Assembly: GCA_934045905.1 (NCBI GenBank)
Contig: OW203771.1
Location: 20,468,069-20,532,068, forward strand
Direction of reading: 5' to 3'
From: Leuctra nigra
Taxonomy: Eukaryota; Arthropoda; Insecta; Plecoptera; Leuctridae
DNA length: 64,000 bases
Under the pieces are notes generated by a model, which saw nothing but the letters and a program-made list of their open reading frames with translations, was not told the DNA's origin and did no database searches. The translations under genes and the position numbers were made by a program. Shown piece after piece: positions 8,425 to 19,202 of the stretch. The stretch's first letter is position 1. Each line of letters opens with the position of its first letter.

Positions 8425-9935
8425 CCCTTATGAATTGTATTATTTTACACACAGTCAACAAGTATATGTATTTCATTGAAATTTAGAATAGCTATCTATA
8501 CACTTTGGTACATAAATAAAACAATCCAGAAAGCGGTGGTATTTCCCGCTAATATACGGATTTTAGATTAGATTAGTTTTGTTTAATAGCGCGTCAACGA
8601 CGAGGTTATATTGCGCACATTATTTGTTATATTTAACTTTGTTGATCATAATTGGAGGGCAATGGGAGGGGGTCGACCTTACGGGCCCGATCCGGGGGAG
8701 TCCAGCACTGGTGGGACAGCCAGGACGGAATGGGGACGGACCGGGGGGTGTGAGGATTCGGGCCGGCTGAATCCGATTTCAGGGGGATCACCATCTCGAG
8801 GGGGAAGGCCGGCCCGAGTGGACTGCAAATTCAAGGGAGGGCATGGTTAGGCCGACCCTGGCTGCTCTTGGTCTGGGCCTCACCACTGATCTGTCCGACA
8901 TGAGCATATGCTCGCCGGCGTAGCTGCAATGGATCATTGGCCGACACAAACCCCACCACCGCGATAAGGTGACAGCCGTCGGGGGGTAATATACGGATAC
9001 CACCATATCTGACAGTTCCAAACATTGAAAATGTCAATTTGTGCATAAGTTATCTAATGATTGGGCTGAAAACTTGTAAAATAATAGAAAATTGTAGTCT
9101 TAATGTACATGCAAAATATGAACTTAATCGGAACATTTCAATTTTCGACCAATCGGGAGATTTTTATTTTTTATTTTTTTATTTTTGAACCAATCAAATG
9201 ACAGCTCTCAAAAACTAAACACGATTAAGTTAGAATGATATTAGTATGTGTGCAAAATTTCAGCTCGATCGAAAGAAAATTGTGGCCTGTGTTGGACTAA
9301 ACACACAAAAAAAACACACAAAAAAAACAGAGAAAGTGCAGAATGGAGAATGGACGCGAGAATGGACGCTCGCTACGCTCGCTCAATAATTGAGCGAGCG
9401 TAGCGAGCGTAGCGAGCGTCTCCATTCTGCACTTTTGGACACTTTCTCTGTTTTTTTTTTTGTGTTTGTCAGTAAGATCAGTTAGTTAGTTATAGTTAGT
9501 TAGTTAGTTTGGTCCGACGCTACAGGTCACATTTTTGTCTCAATCGAGCTAAAATTTTGCACACATACTAATATCATTCTAACTTAATCGTGTATAGTTT
9601 TTGAGAGCTGAATTCTGATTGGTTCAAAAATTAAAATATCTCATCATTGGTCGAAAATCAAAATGCTCCGATTTAGTTCAAACTTTCCAGGGACATTAAT
9701 ACAACTATTTTCTCTTATTTTTCAAGTTTTCAGCCCAATCATTAGATTACTTATGAACTTATTGACATTTTTCAATGTTTTAAACTGTCAGAATTGATGA
9801 TCGGGAAATTCCACTGCTTTCTGGATTGTTTTATGTAGAACGTACCAACCAAAGAGTATAGATGACTATTCTCAGTCTTAATGAAAAACATATTCTTCTT
9901 GATTGTGTAGATTATTGCAATTCATAAGAGATTTA
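8425..9935. repeat. Large inverted duplication of a Helitron-like element, symmetrical at about 9389
   Basis: The left arm (8425-8561 plus 8999-9388) is the reverse complement of the right arm (9390-9935). Shared blocks include the ATCCAGAAAGC(G/A)GTGG box, TTCAGCCCAATCATTAG, the TCGATCGAGCTGAAATTTTG-type box and the terminal GAGCGAGCG repeats. The GAGCGAGC ends meet head to head at the centre (CGCTCGCTCAATAATTGAGC). Both arms lack the CTAG end: the left is cut by composite repeat 2 and the right by the next element starting near 9934. The left arm is split by a 425-bp retroposon. Confidence 0.75.
8562..8986 (-). mobile_element. GC-rich retroposed insert with 12-bp target duplication
   Basis: The insert is flanked by the identical direct repeat TAATATACGGAT at 8550-8561 and 8987-8998. 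Removing it restores the symmetry of the surrounding inverted repeat. On the minus strand it ends ACGACCTCGT-like sequence, GACGCGCTATTAAACAAAAC and TAATCTAATCTAAA, a short pentamer-type tail as seen at the 3' ends of some non-LTR retrotransposons. It is markedly richer in G+C than its surroundings. It is probably a 5'-truncated LINE or SINE 3' end; the clade is not identified and no credible RT segment was recognised. Confidence 0.65.
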
Positions 9936-10825
9936 TTGAGCGAGCGAAGCGAGCGTCTCCTTTTGGCTCTTTTGGCACGGACCTCTGTTTTTTTTTGATT
10001 TTTTTTTTGATTTTTTGGCTGCTACCTGGAGCAATGGAAGTCGCACCGTTTCACCGATCGATCGCACACATGTAGAGACAACCTTTTCTGTTTGCTGACA
10101 CTAATTTTTTTGAAATCCATTTATTGGTTAAAATTTAAATAAACATCTCCTGATAGGCTGAAAAATGAAAATGGTCTTCGACAAATGTGATCAACCTTAA
10201 ATTTTGCATGGTCATTAAGACCAACATTGTCTCTTATTTTACAAATTTTCAGCCAAATCCTTCCATTGGTTAAAATTTAAAACAATATATCATGTGCTTT
10301 TTGAAATTTAAACCAGAACCGTTTGACCGATCAACTTAAAAATTTGCATGGTCATCTGGTCAAACATTATCTGTATTTTTGACAATTTTCAGACTAAATT
10401 GTGTTTAAATTCAAAAGTTATTGACAGTTTACGGATATTTTTCGTGTTGGCTGTCATATATATTTCTCGAATTTCACATTTCACGGTATCTTCGAATCTT
10501 CACTTCAAGGTTGTTAGAGCAGAAACTTTCAAACGTATATTACGAAACTGATATGACCGTTTAAATATTTTTTGAACGAGATCCTGTGATTTTTGGAAAT
10601 TAACAAGGAATCATTCAATTATAAAGGTTCAATCGATCAACTTAAAACATTGCGTGGTTATTGGGACCAATATTTTGAGAATTGTTGGAGATTTTCATAC
10701 AAGTATGTGGCGAAATTCAAGAATTATTGGCTTTTAAGGACATTTTCGATTAACAGAATTTCGGTTCGAGGTGTTGCGCGTATCCGTGCTCGCTCATCAA
10801 CGCGTAACCCAGAGCGTTTTCCTAG
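9934..10825 (+). mobile_element. Helitron-like element, about 0.9 kb, both ends present
   Basis: The element starts ATTGAGCGAGCGAAGCGAGC and continues GTCTCCTTTTGGCTCTTTTG. It ends in GCTCGCTCATCAACGCGTAA, then a CCCAGAGCGTTTTCCTAG block, with CTAG at 10822-10825 followed by T. The hairpin near the end is AACGC/GCGTT. An inverted, closely similar copy lies at 40100-41078. Short ORFs inside (10348-10551, 10593-10922) are partly conserved between copies only because the DNA is. Confidence 0.65.
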
Positions 10826-11081
10826 TATTATGTATGTATACCTACAATATAGGTATCAAATATTTTTTTGTATATGGATCGTGTTTCACAGTCATGTTAG
10901 AAGCAACGTTTTGACTAGATAGCAAGCACAATATGTACCATCTCATATTTTACATATTTCTAGCCTAATCAAACAAGAATTTACAAACTTATTGCTTTGA
11001 CACTTATTTACACTTAAACACTTATTTTAAGTGTTTTGAATATCTGTTCACAGAGATTGATGGAGACGTATCAAATTCATG

Positions 11082-11298
11082 GTACACTCCCCCAAATAAT
11101 AAACGGTACTCGAAAGAAAATGAATTGACTGATAAAGGTTTGATGGCATCATCCCATGAAGTCAGTGCTAACGCATTATCTAACTCTTTTAGGTGAGCTC
11201 TGATTTCATTGATAATAACAAGGATTGATTGTCAAGGAACCGGCCCAGCAGCCAATACGTTTTGTACCAAGTACCGTTTATTATTTGGGGGAGTGTAC
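11082..11298. mobile_element. GTACACTC MITE, intact copy
   Basis: This 217-bp element has terminal inverted repeats GTACACTCCCCCAAATAATA and the reverse complement at its end; the TIR continues through AAACGGTAC. The interior carries GGTTTGATGGCATCATCCCA and GGATTGATTGTCAAGGAAC. Other copies are at 20698-20921, 27641-27856 and 59535-59744, with a degenerate one at 39821-40010. Confidence 0.85.
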
Positions 11299-11419
11299 AT
11301 TGATCTGTTATTCAATTTTCCTAGAACGTTTATTGAAAGTTGATTAATATTATTATTATTATATATAATATTAATATTATATTATCACATTATTATTCAT
11401 TAATAATGTATAGTTAGTT

Positions 11420-11507
11420 ATCTTTGATTGAATTGATCGTGCTCGATTGGCGATGTTGCGCGTGTCGGTGCTCGCTCATCAACGCGTTACTCAGAGCGTT
11501 TTTCTAG
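11420..11507 (+). mobile_element. Helitron-like 3' end fragment
   Basis: The segment includes GATCGTGCTCGATTGGCGAT, GTTGCGCGTGTCGGTGCTCG, the hairpin arm AACGCGTTAC and GCGTTTTTCTAG; the CTAG ends at 11507 and is followed by T. It is the inverted twin of 5253-5339. The upstream flank is an AT microsatellite-like run (11340-11410). Confidence 0.65.
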
Positions 11508-12817
11508 TTTAATTATGAATGTTGCATGTTTCAAGTTTCAAGTCTATTTACTTTGGACTTGACATTGTCAAAAGCGAATGCATAGACATCTCGTGTAAGG
11601 ATGTAGAAGATGAACTGGTCCAGCCAAGTATCTGCGTGCTCCGAGAGTCATGATTCATAAACACGTAACTGCACATGTGGCTCGCATGTGAGTCAATATC
11701 GCATAATATACTCACACGCTTTAGCACGTGGCCGACGAGTCATTAGATTTTTAACCGACAAGTAGGTATTAATAGAACGTCGCTATTGGGTGGAGAATGT
11801 TTTAGTCGATGTTCGAACCCACGCTCTCCGAGATGCAAGGAGCAAGTTGGCTCAGGACAGCGCTCGGCAGTTGGAGGATATTGAGACTGATGAAATGTTG
11901 ATTCTCTGATACCAGTTCACATGATCAGTCTGAACATTGAATAGGGACCAATTTGTTTTTAATATTCAAGGAAGGGGCTGATAGTATAATTATCTTTTTC
12001 ATTTTTACTTCATGCCTATTTTAAATAGTGGACAGTTTTGCAACAAAATCACCAAAAACTTAATTATATTTTATGTTTTTCATTGATGTCCTGATAAAAA
12101 AATTGGTTCCCAGTAAGAAAACAAAATAATAATTTTTACCAAAAATCACGCAATGTTTTTTAATGTCCGACCAAGTAACATTCGTATTTTATCTAATGAT
12201 TAAATTTTTAATTCATTTTAGTCCTTACATTTCATCTCTAATTATTGGTTCGTGCTTGTAGCACCTTAATTCCAGTGGCCGTTCTGATAAGCTGGTTTGC
12301 TGTTTCTTCGCAGTATAGAGTGATTTTTCTAACTATTTAATTGTTTTAAGTCCTTACTTCTCAGTTCTCACCTCAGAGAAAACAAATTGTAGAAATGAAT
12401 AGTAAGATTTTGGCCACTTGCCTTGCGTCTTTGAAACTATAACATTCTAGTATAGTGTCCACTAAATATCATTGAAGCCAACAACTAAATTATATTCAAT
12501 TGCTCTTGCCGCTATTATGTTAAAACACTATTCACTTTTCCACTTTGATTTACATTTATCAGACATTTCAGACATCATACATTCAGCAACAAGTTCACAC
12601 TTTAACCTTTACTAGACCCCAGTCATTTTATTTTAGAATAGGTACACATAAAGGCAAGACTACGTTAAAGTCAAAGGTGAATCCCAAAATTTAACGTAGA
12701 TAAATAAGACATTCGGCATTATTCAAATCATTCTTCTAGAGGTGTATAAACAAAATATATTTGTACCTCAAAGGTAGAAAACCTGAATTCCATATTCTCT
12801 ATGTTTCTTTGCACACA
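11508..12817. other. Non-coding stretch with possible SINE heads at 11795-11890
   Basis: Around 11813-11835 the minus strand carries GTGGGTTCGAACATCG, a good Pol III B-box. At 11849-11866 the plus strand carries GGAGCAAGTTGGCTC, the A-box-like start also seen in the SINE at 62141. No complete element could be delimited. The rest (11900-12817) is AT-rich without recognised content. Confidence 0.35.
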
Positions 12818-12821
12818 TTAA

Positions 12822-13216
12822 GAGGCAAACGGAAGCGAACGGGAATCGCAAGGTTCGTCAGAGCGTTTTTTTGAAATTTTGTCTTCCCACTAAATAATTT
12901 TAAAAAATCAGATAGTAACGACCCATTACAGCCTAATAGACTAAATAATGCCGCATACAGGAGTACTTTATGACTTTTGGTGCGACCTCAAAGTGTTAAA
13001 TACGATTATTTTTTATAATTTTACTAAAAATATCTTATTTAACACTTTGAGGTCGTACAAGAGGTCATAATGAACTCCAGTGTGCGGCATTATTTAGTCT
13101 ATTAGGCTGTTATGGGTCGTTACTATCTGATTTTTTTAAATTGTTTAGTGGGAAGACAAAATTTCAAAAAAACTCTCTGACGAACCGTGCGATTCCCGTT
13201 CGCTTCCGTTTGCCTC
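12822..13216. mobile_element. TTAA-flanked foldback element, 395 bp
   Basis: The terminal inverted repeats are about 180 bp long and nearly perfect. They start GAGGCAAACGGAAGCGAACG and end in the reverse complement CGTTTGCCTC. TTAA stands immediately outside both ends (12818-12821 and 13217-13220), as expected for a piggyBac-type target duplication. Inner landmarks (CCTAATAGACTAAATAATGC and TAACACTTTGAGGTCG) mirror each other. The TIR does not start with the usual CCC, so piggyBac membership is inferred only from the duplication. Confidence 0.8.
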
Positions 13217-13220
13217 TTAA

Positions 13221-13748
13221 GAATAACCATTACAATTTGACGATTGTCAACAAATACAGATTGAAGTATTCTCTTACACTACAATGACTAATGACAATAT
13301 TACAAATATGATTCGATGAAGACAGAATTACTTTTTTTTTTAGCTCACTTCAAGAATTATTGAAATGGACTCCGATCTTCTATCTCTGAGGTATACAGAA
13401 GTCTCCAATTATTATTAATATTGAAATGAGATTGCACTATTTTCTTTCAAAAGTCCCTTGACCTAAACATATCACGAGAAATGAGGACTAGATTACATAC
13501 AAAAGGAAGCATGCGTTTATATGGATAAGTACCGTTTTTCCAGTTACTGCGAAATACAGAGACAAATATATTTACTAACAGTTCTGCTAAGGATAAAAAA
13601 CTTTGACATTTCTCAATATTCACATTTTGTGGTTTAGGTAGAGCAATCGATCGATATATACAAAAATATTTTTTCTTGAAATTACAAGTTCAAAAACGTT
13701 TTCCTACATTTCAACTATATTTAAGAAAAACAGATTCATTTAATGTCC
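13221..13748. other. Non-coding AT-rich stretch
   Basis: No gene, palindrome or repeat is recognised between the TTAA element and the dispersed repeat that follows. Confidence 0.4.
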
Positions 13749-14130
13749 TGTAGTTTGCAACTCCAGTCCAACAATGAGTTTTCAATTTTATGTCATCAGA
13801 GGATGAACAAAACTTTAACATGGGAGTTATTGGAAAATAATTTCGAATTTGCTTATAACTTTCAAAATAGATCACGTTGGTATTGTTTTTAATTTTTTCC
13901 CTGATATTATGTTAATATGCCTACCATAATAAAAAATTTCGATCAAAGCTATCGCCCCAAAAAAATAGATCTTCATAGCCTAAAAATTACACGTTTTCTT
14001 TTTCCGCAAGATAACATGGTGGAGAAAAATCAATTTATCTCAGAAACTGGACTCGCGAATTGTTTAATTTTTTCAGGGAATGAGTTTTGCATGTTTATCA
14101 ATAAAAGTCACCAAAATTTCAAGTAAATCG
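13749..14130 (+). repeat. Dispersed repeat, copy 1 of 3
   Basis: It shares GATGAACAAAACTTTAACAT, CACGTTGGTATTGTTTTTAA, AGATAACATGG, ATTTATCTCAGAAACT and TGTTTATCAATAA with 46840-47225 and, in part, 15905-16530. Divergence is substantial and no intact ORF is shared, so it is an old non-coding repeat or the decayed end of an unidentified element. Confidence 0.6.
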
Positions 14131-15904
14131 GAATCATTGAGGTTTTGGTGCTCGACTTATATTTTCATCCTCCATTAGCTTTGACAAAATGTACGATTTT
14201 CAGAAAAAAAATCTGCGAGTATCGAAATAACTAAGCCATGAATTTGATGATGAATTTTGCGCCAAAAATACGTCCGCTAATTAATTCAAAAACAACATCC
14301 GACCTACAAACAGATGCACTTGTCTCGCCATCAATCTCGGCTGGTGGGAGGGGGAGGGGGAGGACGCTTTGGCACGCACAAAAATACACACGCACGCAGG
14401 CACGCATCTGGCAGTGAAATTTCATAACGGAATTTAATCATAACATAGTAAAACTAGCATGAGAATATTCCTTGCAGCACAATTATTTATTTTAGAGAAA
14501 TATGTTTTTGGTTCAAAGTGAATCGTGGTTCTATTAGCGTCGCAGGGATTTCTAGAGATAATAAATAATTTAGAGTTTTCTGGGAGATTCGGTAAAAGAG
14601 GCAGTTTCTATAGTAGAGTTTGGAGACTGAAAACTTTACTCAACCTAAAATATCTGCCATAAATCTGTTAAAAAATTACCAACGACCATGTTAAATCAGG
14701 CAATTAAATTAAAATCGTAAAATTTCAATTTCTAGACAATTTCTAGCATTATGAATGAAATGTGAAATTCTAACAGTTGAAATTGAATGTTAACGGTGCA
14801 GAAATAAAACATAAACAACTTCAATCATTGATCGCACCTAAAACAAGTGCCTACATTTTTGTATAGATTCAAATAGTTATTTATAGTTTGTCTTGGGGTT
14901 GTTTTTTGTCATTGCTTTAAATAAAAATTTGCACATAATTTTAATTGGTATTTATTTCCAGCTTAATTTTTAGTAAGTGATAAATGCTTTCCCATGTACC
15001 ATTATGTTTCATTTTGACTAGGCATTATTAAAATCCTTCATAGGGGTCTGACGTGTGATCTTGTTTAGAGTTCTTTCACACAATGAAAAGATATTAAGGT
15101 TTAAATCATTTGAAGAGATGTTTTGAAGAGCATCTCGGCATCTCTGCCGACTTCCCCACGTACCTATTGATTGCTATTCGCGATGATGTCGATGGCAAGC
15201 ATTGATTGATTTGTGATGAACACGTGTTGTAGACTCATTGACACGCGCCACATGCAATCAGGATCAACTGCCACTCGCCTGTCAAAACATTTGCTCGCCA
15301 GAGTGACATATTATTGAGATGTTTCCATCACAGCTTCATGCTGCGGGAACGATTTAATTAAAACAGAATTCAGTCGAAAGCGTAAGTTATCTTATCACTT
15401 CTCCTATGTGTTATGTTGTGATAAAACTTACCCCATAGCGAAGTTGCATATAAATTGATATTTGTATACAGAGGGGTGATTTGCAAAACTAGTTTTATCA
15501 TTTACTTTTATCACAACATAGAGATGCGGCTGTATACACATGGGAGAAGGGGGTAGAATCTACATAAATGGGCTCTAATTCTCTATGAGTTTAAAAAAGT
15601 CAGATTTGAAGTCCGGCATTACAATTATTTATTACTTTTTCTAACATAATCAACTATTTATATTTAAATATAAAATACTTACTCAGCAACTCCCAAATCT
15701 TGGAAAATTAAAAGCACATTCTCTATTTTGATGATTCTTCCATCGATTATCTTCATCAGGCAACTGATGAAATTTGACAGCTTTTCCTCCTTCCATCACA
15801 AACCAGTTCCCATGACTCACCTCTGTCAAAACTAAACGTACACACAGTCCTATAATAACTAAAGGTAAATGAGTCAGTCAGATACATAATATTTAAGATT
15901 TCTT
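14131..15904. other. Non-coding stretch with possible regulatory islands
   Basis: No ORF or repeat is recognised. The segment 15125-15330 is more GC-balanced and complex than its flanks (CATTGATTGATTTGTGATGA, CACGTGTTG, CACGCGCCACATGC) and could be a conserved non-coding element. At 15385-15525 a loose inverted pair (TGTTGTGATAAAA and TTTTATCACAACA) suggests a small decayed foldback. Confidence 0.3.
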
Positions 15905-16530
15905 CCGCAGCTGTAAAATAATTTCGATTTTGACTTCTCTTTCAAAATTAGTACACGTTGGTATTGCATTCAATAGTTTCCTAATAGTATGTCCATGTCT
16001 GCCAGAAAATAAGTTTTGTTTTCAAATCTTTGAGTAAAAAAATAGATCTTCAAAAAATTCTAAATGTACACGATCGATTTTATACTGAGCCTCTAAGGGC
16101 CGATCTTTCAATGCCTTGCTAACTTTTATACAGTCAATTAGGACTATATTGCCATGGCAACAACCAATGACATTCCTAGAATGACCACTAACTAACTGTT
16201 AAGAGCTAATTGGGACTTTAGCAGAGTATTGAAAGACCGGGCCTAAAGATAACAAGGGGGACAACTCGCTTTATCTCAGAATACACGAGAAGTATTTAAC
16301 TTTTCTAGTAGTGCAGTCCATAAACCCCAATTTAGGGGTTAATTGTGCAAATAATGATAGAAACATGAAAATTTGTGTACTTACTAATTCGACCATGATA
16401 CATCCAAAAATGTATGGTCCAAGCTGAATTCCTGCAACTTTTGGAGTAAATAAAAATGCTTTCATACTTTTGAGTTCTAGATTTTCATTCGATGAATGAA
16501 AGACCAAATTAAGAATTTGGAGATTAATTT
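15905..16530 (+). repeat. Dispersed repeat, copy 3, split by a MITE
   Basis: The left half (CACGTTGGTATTGCATTCAA, AAAAAAATAGATCTTCA, TACACGAT) and the right half (CGCTTTATCTCAGAATACAC, GAGAAGTATTTAA) are collinear with the copies at 13749 and 46840. The match is interrupted by the foldback at 16094-16245. Confidence 0.55.
16094..16245. mobile_element. Short foldback MITE inserted in a dispersed repeat
   Basis: The outer ends TAAGGGCCGATCTTTCAAT and ATTGAAAGACCGGGCCTAA are inverted repeats. Further in, TGCTAA and TTAGCA, and CTAATTAGGAC-type blocks, also mirror. It is 152 bp, and no convincing target duplication beyond TAA is visible. Confidence 0.65.
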
Positions 16531-17370
16531 TAACTTCTCAATTATTTAATTGAAGTCTGAGTTAATAAAATTTTAGTGAAAAAATCGACGGTTTATATTT
16601 AAAATAGTAATTATATTTAATAGTTAATTTTAAAATTTCCAAAAAGTCGCCAATTTCTTGATTTCTCTTGGTCGAATTACACAAATTTCATGTTTCTATC
16701 ACTATTTGCACAATTGTTGGGTTTTGATTATCAATAAGTAGACAAAACATGATGAAAATGACCAAAGAATCATTCTTATAGCCGCAATCTTGTTCTTGTT
16801 ATTCTTATACTGTATTATATTGAGAATGTGTCAAGTATGCAAGGTTGGGGGCTTGGCAAGTATAGCAATATTGTACACAGCCGTGACGTGGCAAGGAGCT
16901 AATTTTAGCTCGACTTCATCCAGAGTTTTTGATTGTCAAAAGTGTTTCAAATAGTTTGAAACAGCTGTTCTGTTCCTAGGTGTACGTTTCTAGTGTTGGG
17001 TTGAAAGTGGCCGTGAAATGAGTTCGGTGCCAGAATTAAGCACGCCGGTTGAAGAGAAAAAGGAGTAGCATATTAATTAGCTAGTAAATGACACTGGAAA
17101 TATTAGTTCGGCATGAAGCAAGGGGTCTAATTGAGTCATAATTGCATAATGTTTTATTTGGCTCAAACAGAAAAACATGTTCTGCAAATCCGAGTTAAAA
17201 TAAAATGTTCTGTCAGATTGCATGATGCAATGGGGAGGAAATATAAAGTTGAGATTGGCCCAACTTTTATTGTATAAAATATCTTATTTTAGGGGCCTAT
17301 AGATGTGTACAGGCTAATGCCGGTCAGGCATTATTATTACAAATGTCAGCATTCCCAAGGAGTAAAAAAC
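16531..17370. other. Non-coding stretch before the assembly gap
   Basis: It is AT-rich with no coding signal recognised. Part of it (16680-16760) resembles fragments of the dispersed repeat just upstream. Confidence 0.4.
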
Positions 17371-17570
17371 NNNNNNNNNNNNNNNNNNNNNNNNNNNNNN
17401 NNNNNNNNNNNNNNNNNNNNNNNNNNNNNNNNNNNNNNNNNNNNNNNNNNNNNNNNNNNNNNNNNNNNNNNNNNNNNNNNNNNNNNNNNNNNNNNNNNNN
17501 NNNNNNNNNNNNNNNNNNNNNNNNNNNNNNNNNNNNNNNNNNNNNNNNNNNNNNNNNNNNNNNNNNNNNN
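17371..17570. other. Assembly gap (200 N)
   Basis: There are exactly 200 unknown bases, probably a placeholder length. It abuts the poly(T) run at 17571-17592, where a retrotransposon tail likely broke the assembly. Confidence 0.98.
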
Positions 17571-18595
17571 TTTTTTTTTTTTTTTTTTTTTTATTGATCA
17601 CACAAGAAATAATATTACAAAAAACACTTTTTTATGCACACAAAAATAGCCCTACTAAGTCAATCCGACTTATCAGTAGGTTTTACAACTAACAAATAAT
17701 ATTAACAACAAATGCAGGTCGATTCAAGAACATTGAGAAAATAAACAACATATTACAATTCTAAAGTTACAAGAGAAGAGAAGAGAAAAAAATATATATA
17801 TATAGATAAATGCGATACGTAGATATATAGATCATTTAACACATAATGAAGAAGAGTACAGTCATTTTCATAGTAATTTCACTGTAAGGTATTATACATT
17901 GAAATAGGCAGCCACCCAAAGACATCTAACCTTGAGAAGAAAAAAAAGTATATTGTAAACAGTATTAATTTATTTTAAATTATTACATATTAAGAAATAG
18001 CCAGTTCTTTAATTCCCTTTTGACTTGAGAAAAAGTCTCTAAATTCTTTAGATCGTCAGGTAGCTCATTCAAAATAGTAGGTACAACAATAGAAATCTGC
18101 CTTTTCCCATACTTATTAATATAGTTTGGAGTAAAATATGTAATTTTTGTCTGTAGTCTTGTATTGCGTGAATGCTCAATTCTTTTTCTAAACTCATCAC
18201 AAAAGTAGTATCGTAACATTACACGGAACCTAAATAACTGCATAAATGGAAGAAAATTACAATATTGATATATATAATTAATTGAATTATCATGATTTAC
18301 ATGTGCGGGAATTATCGTTTTCATCATATAGTTCTGAATTGTCACAATTCGCTGTAGATGTCCATGGGTTGCATTGCCCCAAGCGAGCATACCATACAAT
18401 AGCAACGATTCTCCTAAAGCACTATACACAGTTCTTAGTAGAGGAAAAGGAAGATTAAATTTGAGCTGATATAAATGAAAAGAGCAAGCACGGAGGCGAT
18501 TACAAAGAATATCAATATGAGGTTTCCACGTAAAATATCTATCCAGCAATACACCAAGATATGTATGAGATTCAACTGCTTCTATTACTTCGGTT
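17571..18595 (-). pseudogene. 5'-truncated non-LTR retrotransposon: RT C-terminal region, 3' UTR and poly(A)
   Basis: On the minus strand an open frame runs to the stop near 17983. It contains SHTYLGVLLDRYFTWKPHID, then SLLLYGMLAWGNATHGHLQR and, near the end, KRQISIVVPTILNELPDDLK. YLGVxLD...WKPHI is the motif that follows the reverse transcriptase fingers-palm in LINE ORF2 proteins. YGxxxWG...Q and the GKRxxS...P..xNxLP tail are typical of CR1/Jockey-like LINE carboxy ends. A stop codon (near 18597) interrupts the frame just upstream of HSKTEVIEAVESHT, and the catalytic RT motifs are missing, so this copy is dead. About 390 bp of 3' UTR precede a poly(A) tail (T run at 17571-17592 on the plus strand), which runs into the gap. 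The clade assignment is tentative. Confidence 0.75.
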
Positions 18596-19077
18596 TTGGA
18601 ATGTTATTTCAAATAACAGTGACTATACTGTGCAAATGTGTGCTTTGATGTGCAATATCGATCCAGAGATCTAGGAATGATAATCTGTATTTCCTGTTTA
18701 AAAAGCATAAAATAGGAAGACATTTTAAAACTCAATTTAGATGTTGTTAAAAGATTCAATATTACAAAATAATGTTTTAAAATTAAACACAGTATCCAGG
18801 AAACTTAATTATAAAATGCAAAATTCCAAATGGAATGAAAATATTCAAAATATTCCGATTTACACAAGACTGAAACAGTATCACATTACTCCTATAGATG
18901 GCAGCACAACATGGAAAAATACATAACTTCCAAACTGCTTTACCGACTCTCGACTGTACACATTGCCTCCAAGCGGCAACCTTGCGTACTACTTGCAGAA
19001 TGTCCTTGCGGCTGCGCACAATCAAACAGTTTGGTCCGTACAGTGTCAGTAGACACGGGTTCATACCCTTGTCAGAG
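18596..19077. other. Upstream region of the SAM-domain gene
   Basis: This interval separates the dead LINE from the gene's likely transcription start. The last 150 bp are richer in G+C (TGCGGCTGCGCAC). No repeats are recognised. Confidence 0.4.
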
Positions 19078-19113
19078 TGTCAGTTGTCATTTTGTTACTG
19101 TACGATACGTACA
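19078..19113 (+). promoter_or_regulatory. Possible core promoter (Inr with downstream element) of the SAM-domain gene
   Basis: TCAGTT at 19080-19085 matches the arthropod initiator. At +28 to +32 from its A there is GTACA, four of five positions of the DPE consensus RGWYV. Transcription from here would give a leader of about 120 nt before the ATG at 19203. A second TCAGTA at 19046 is an alternative without a DPE. Pattern match only. Confidence 0.3.
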
Positions 19114-19202
19114 TACGTGTGGCCTGCTAAAATTTAGCGGCGTGCTTTTCCGTTTCTATTTTACTTCTCGTGACAGATACACAAGTGTTTCTTTAGTTAA
19201 AA

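Noticed and set aside
10348..10922. Two ORFs similar to those on the minus strand at 40054-40596
   Set aside because: The similarity follows from the repeated Helitron-like DNA; frames contain no Rep or helicase motifs.
17305..17649. ORFs running through the N block
   Set aside because: They exist only because unknown bases were translated as X; poly(T) gives the Phe run.
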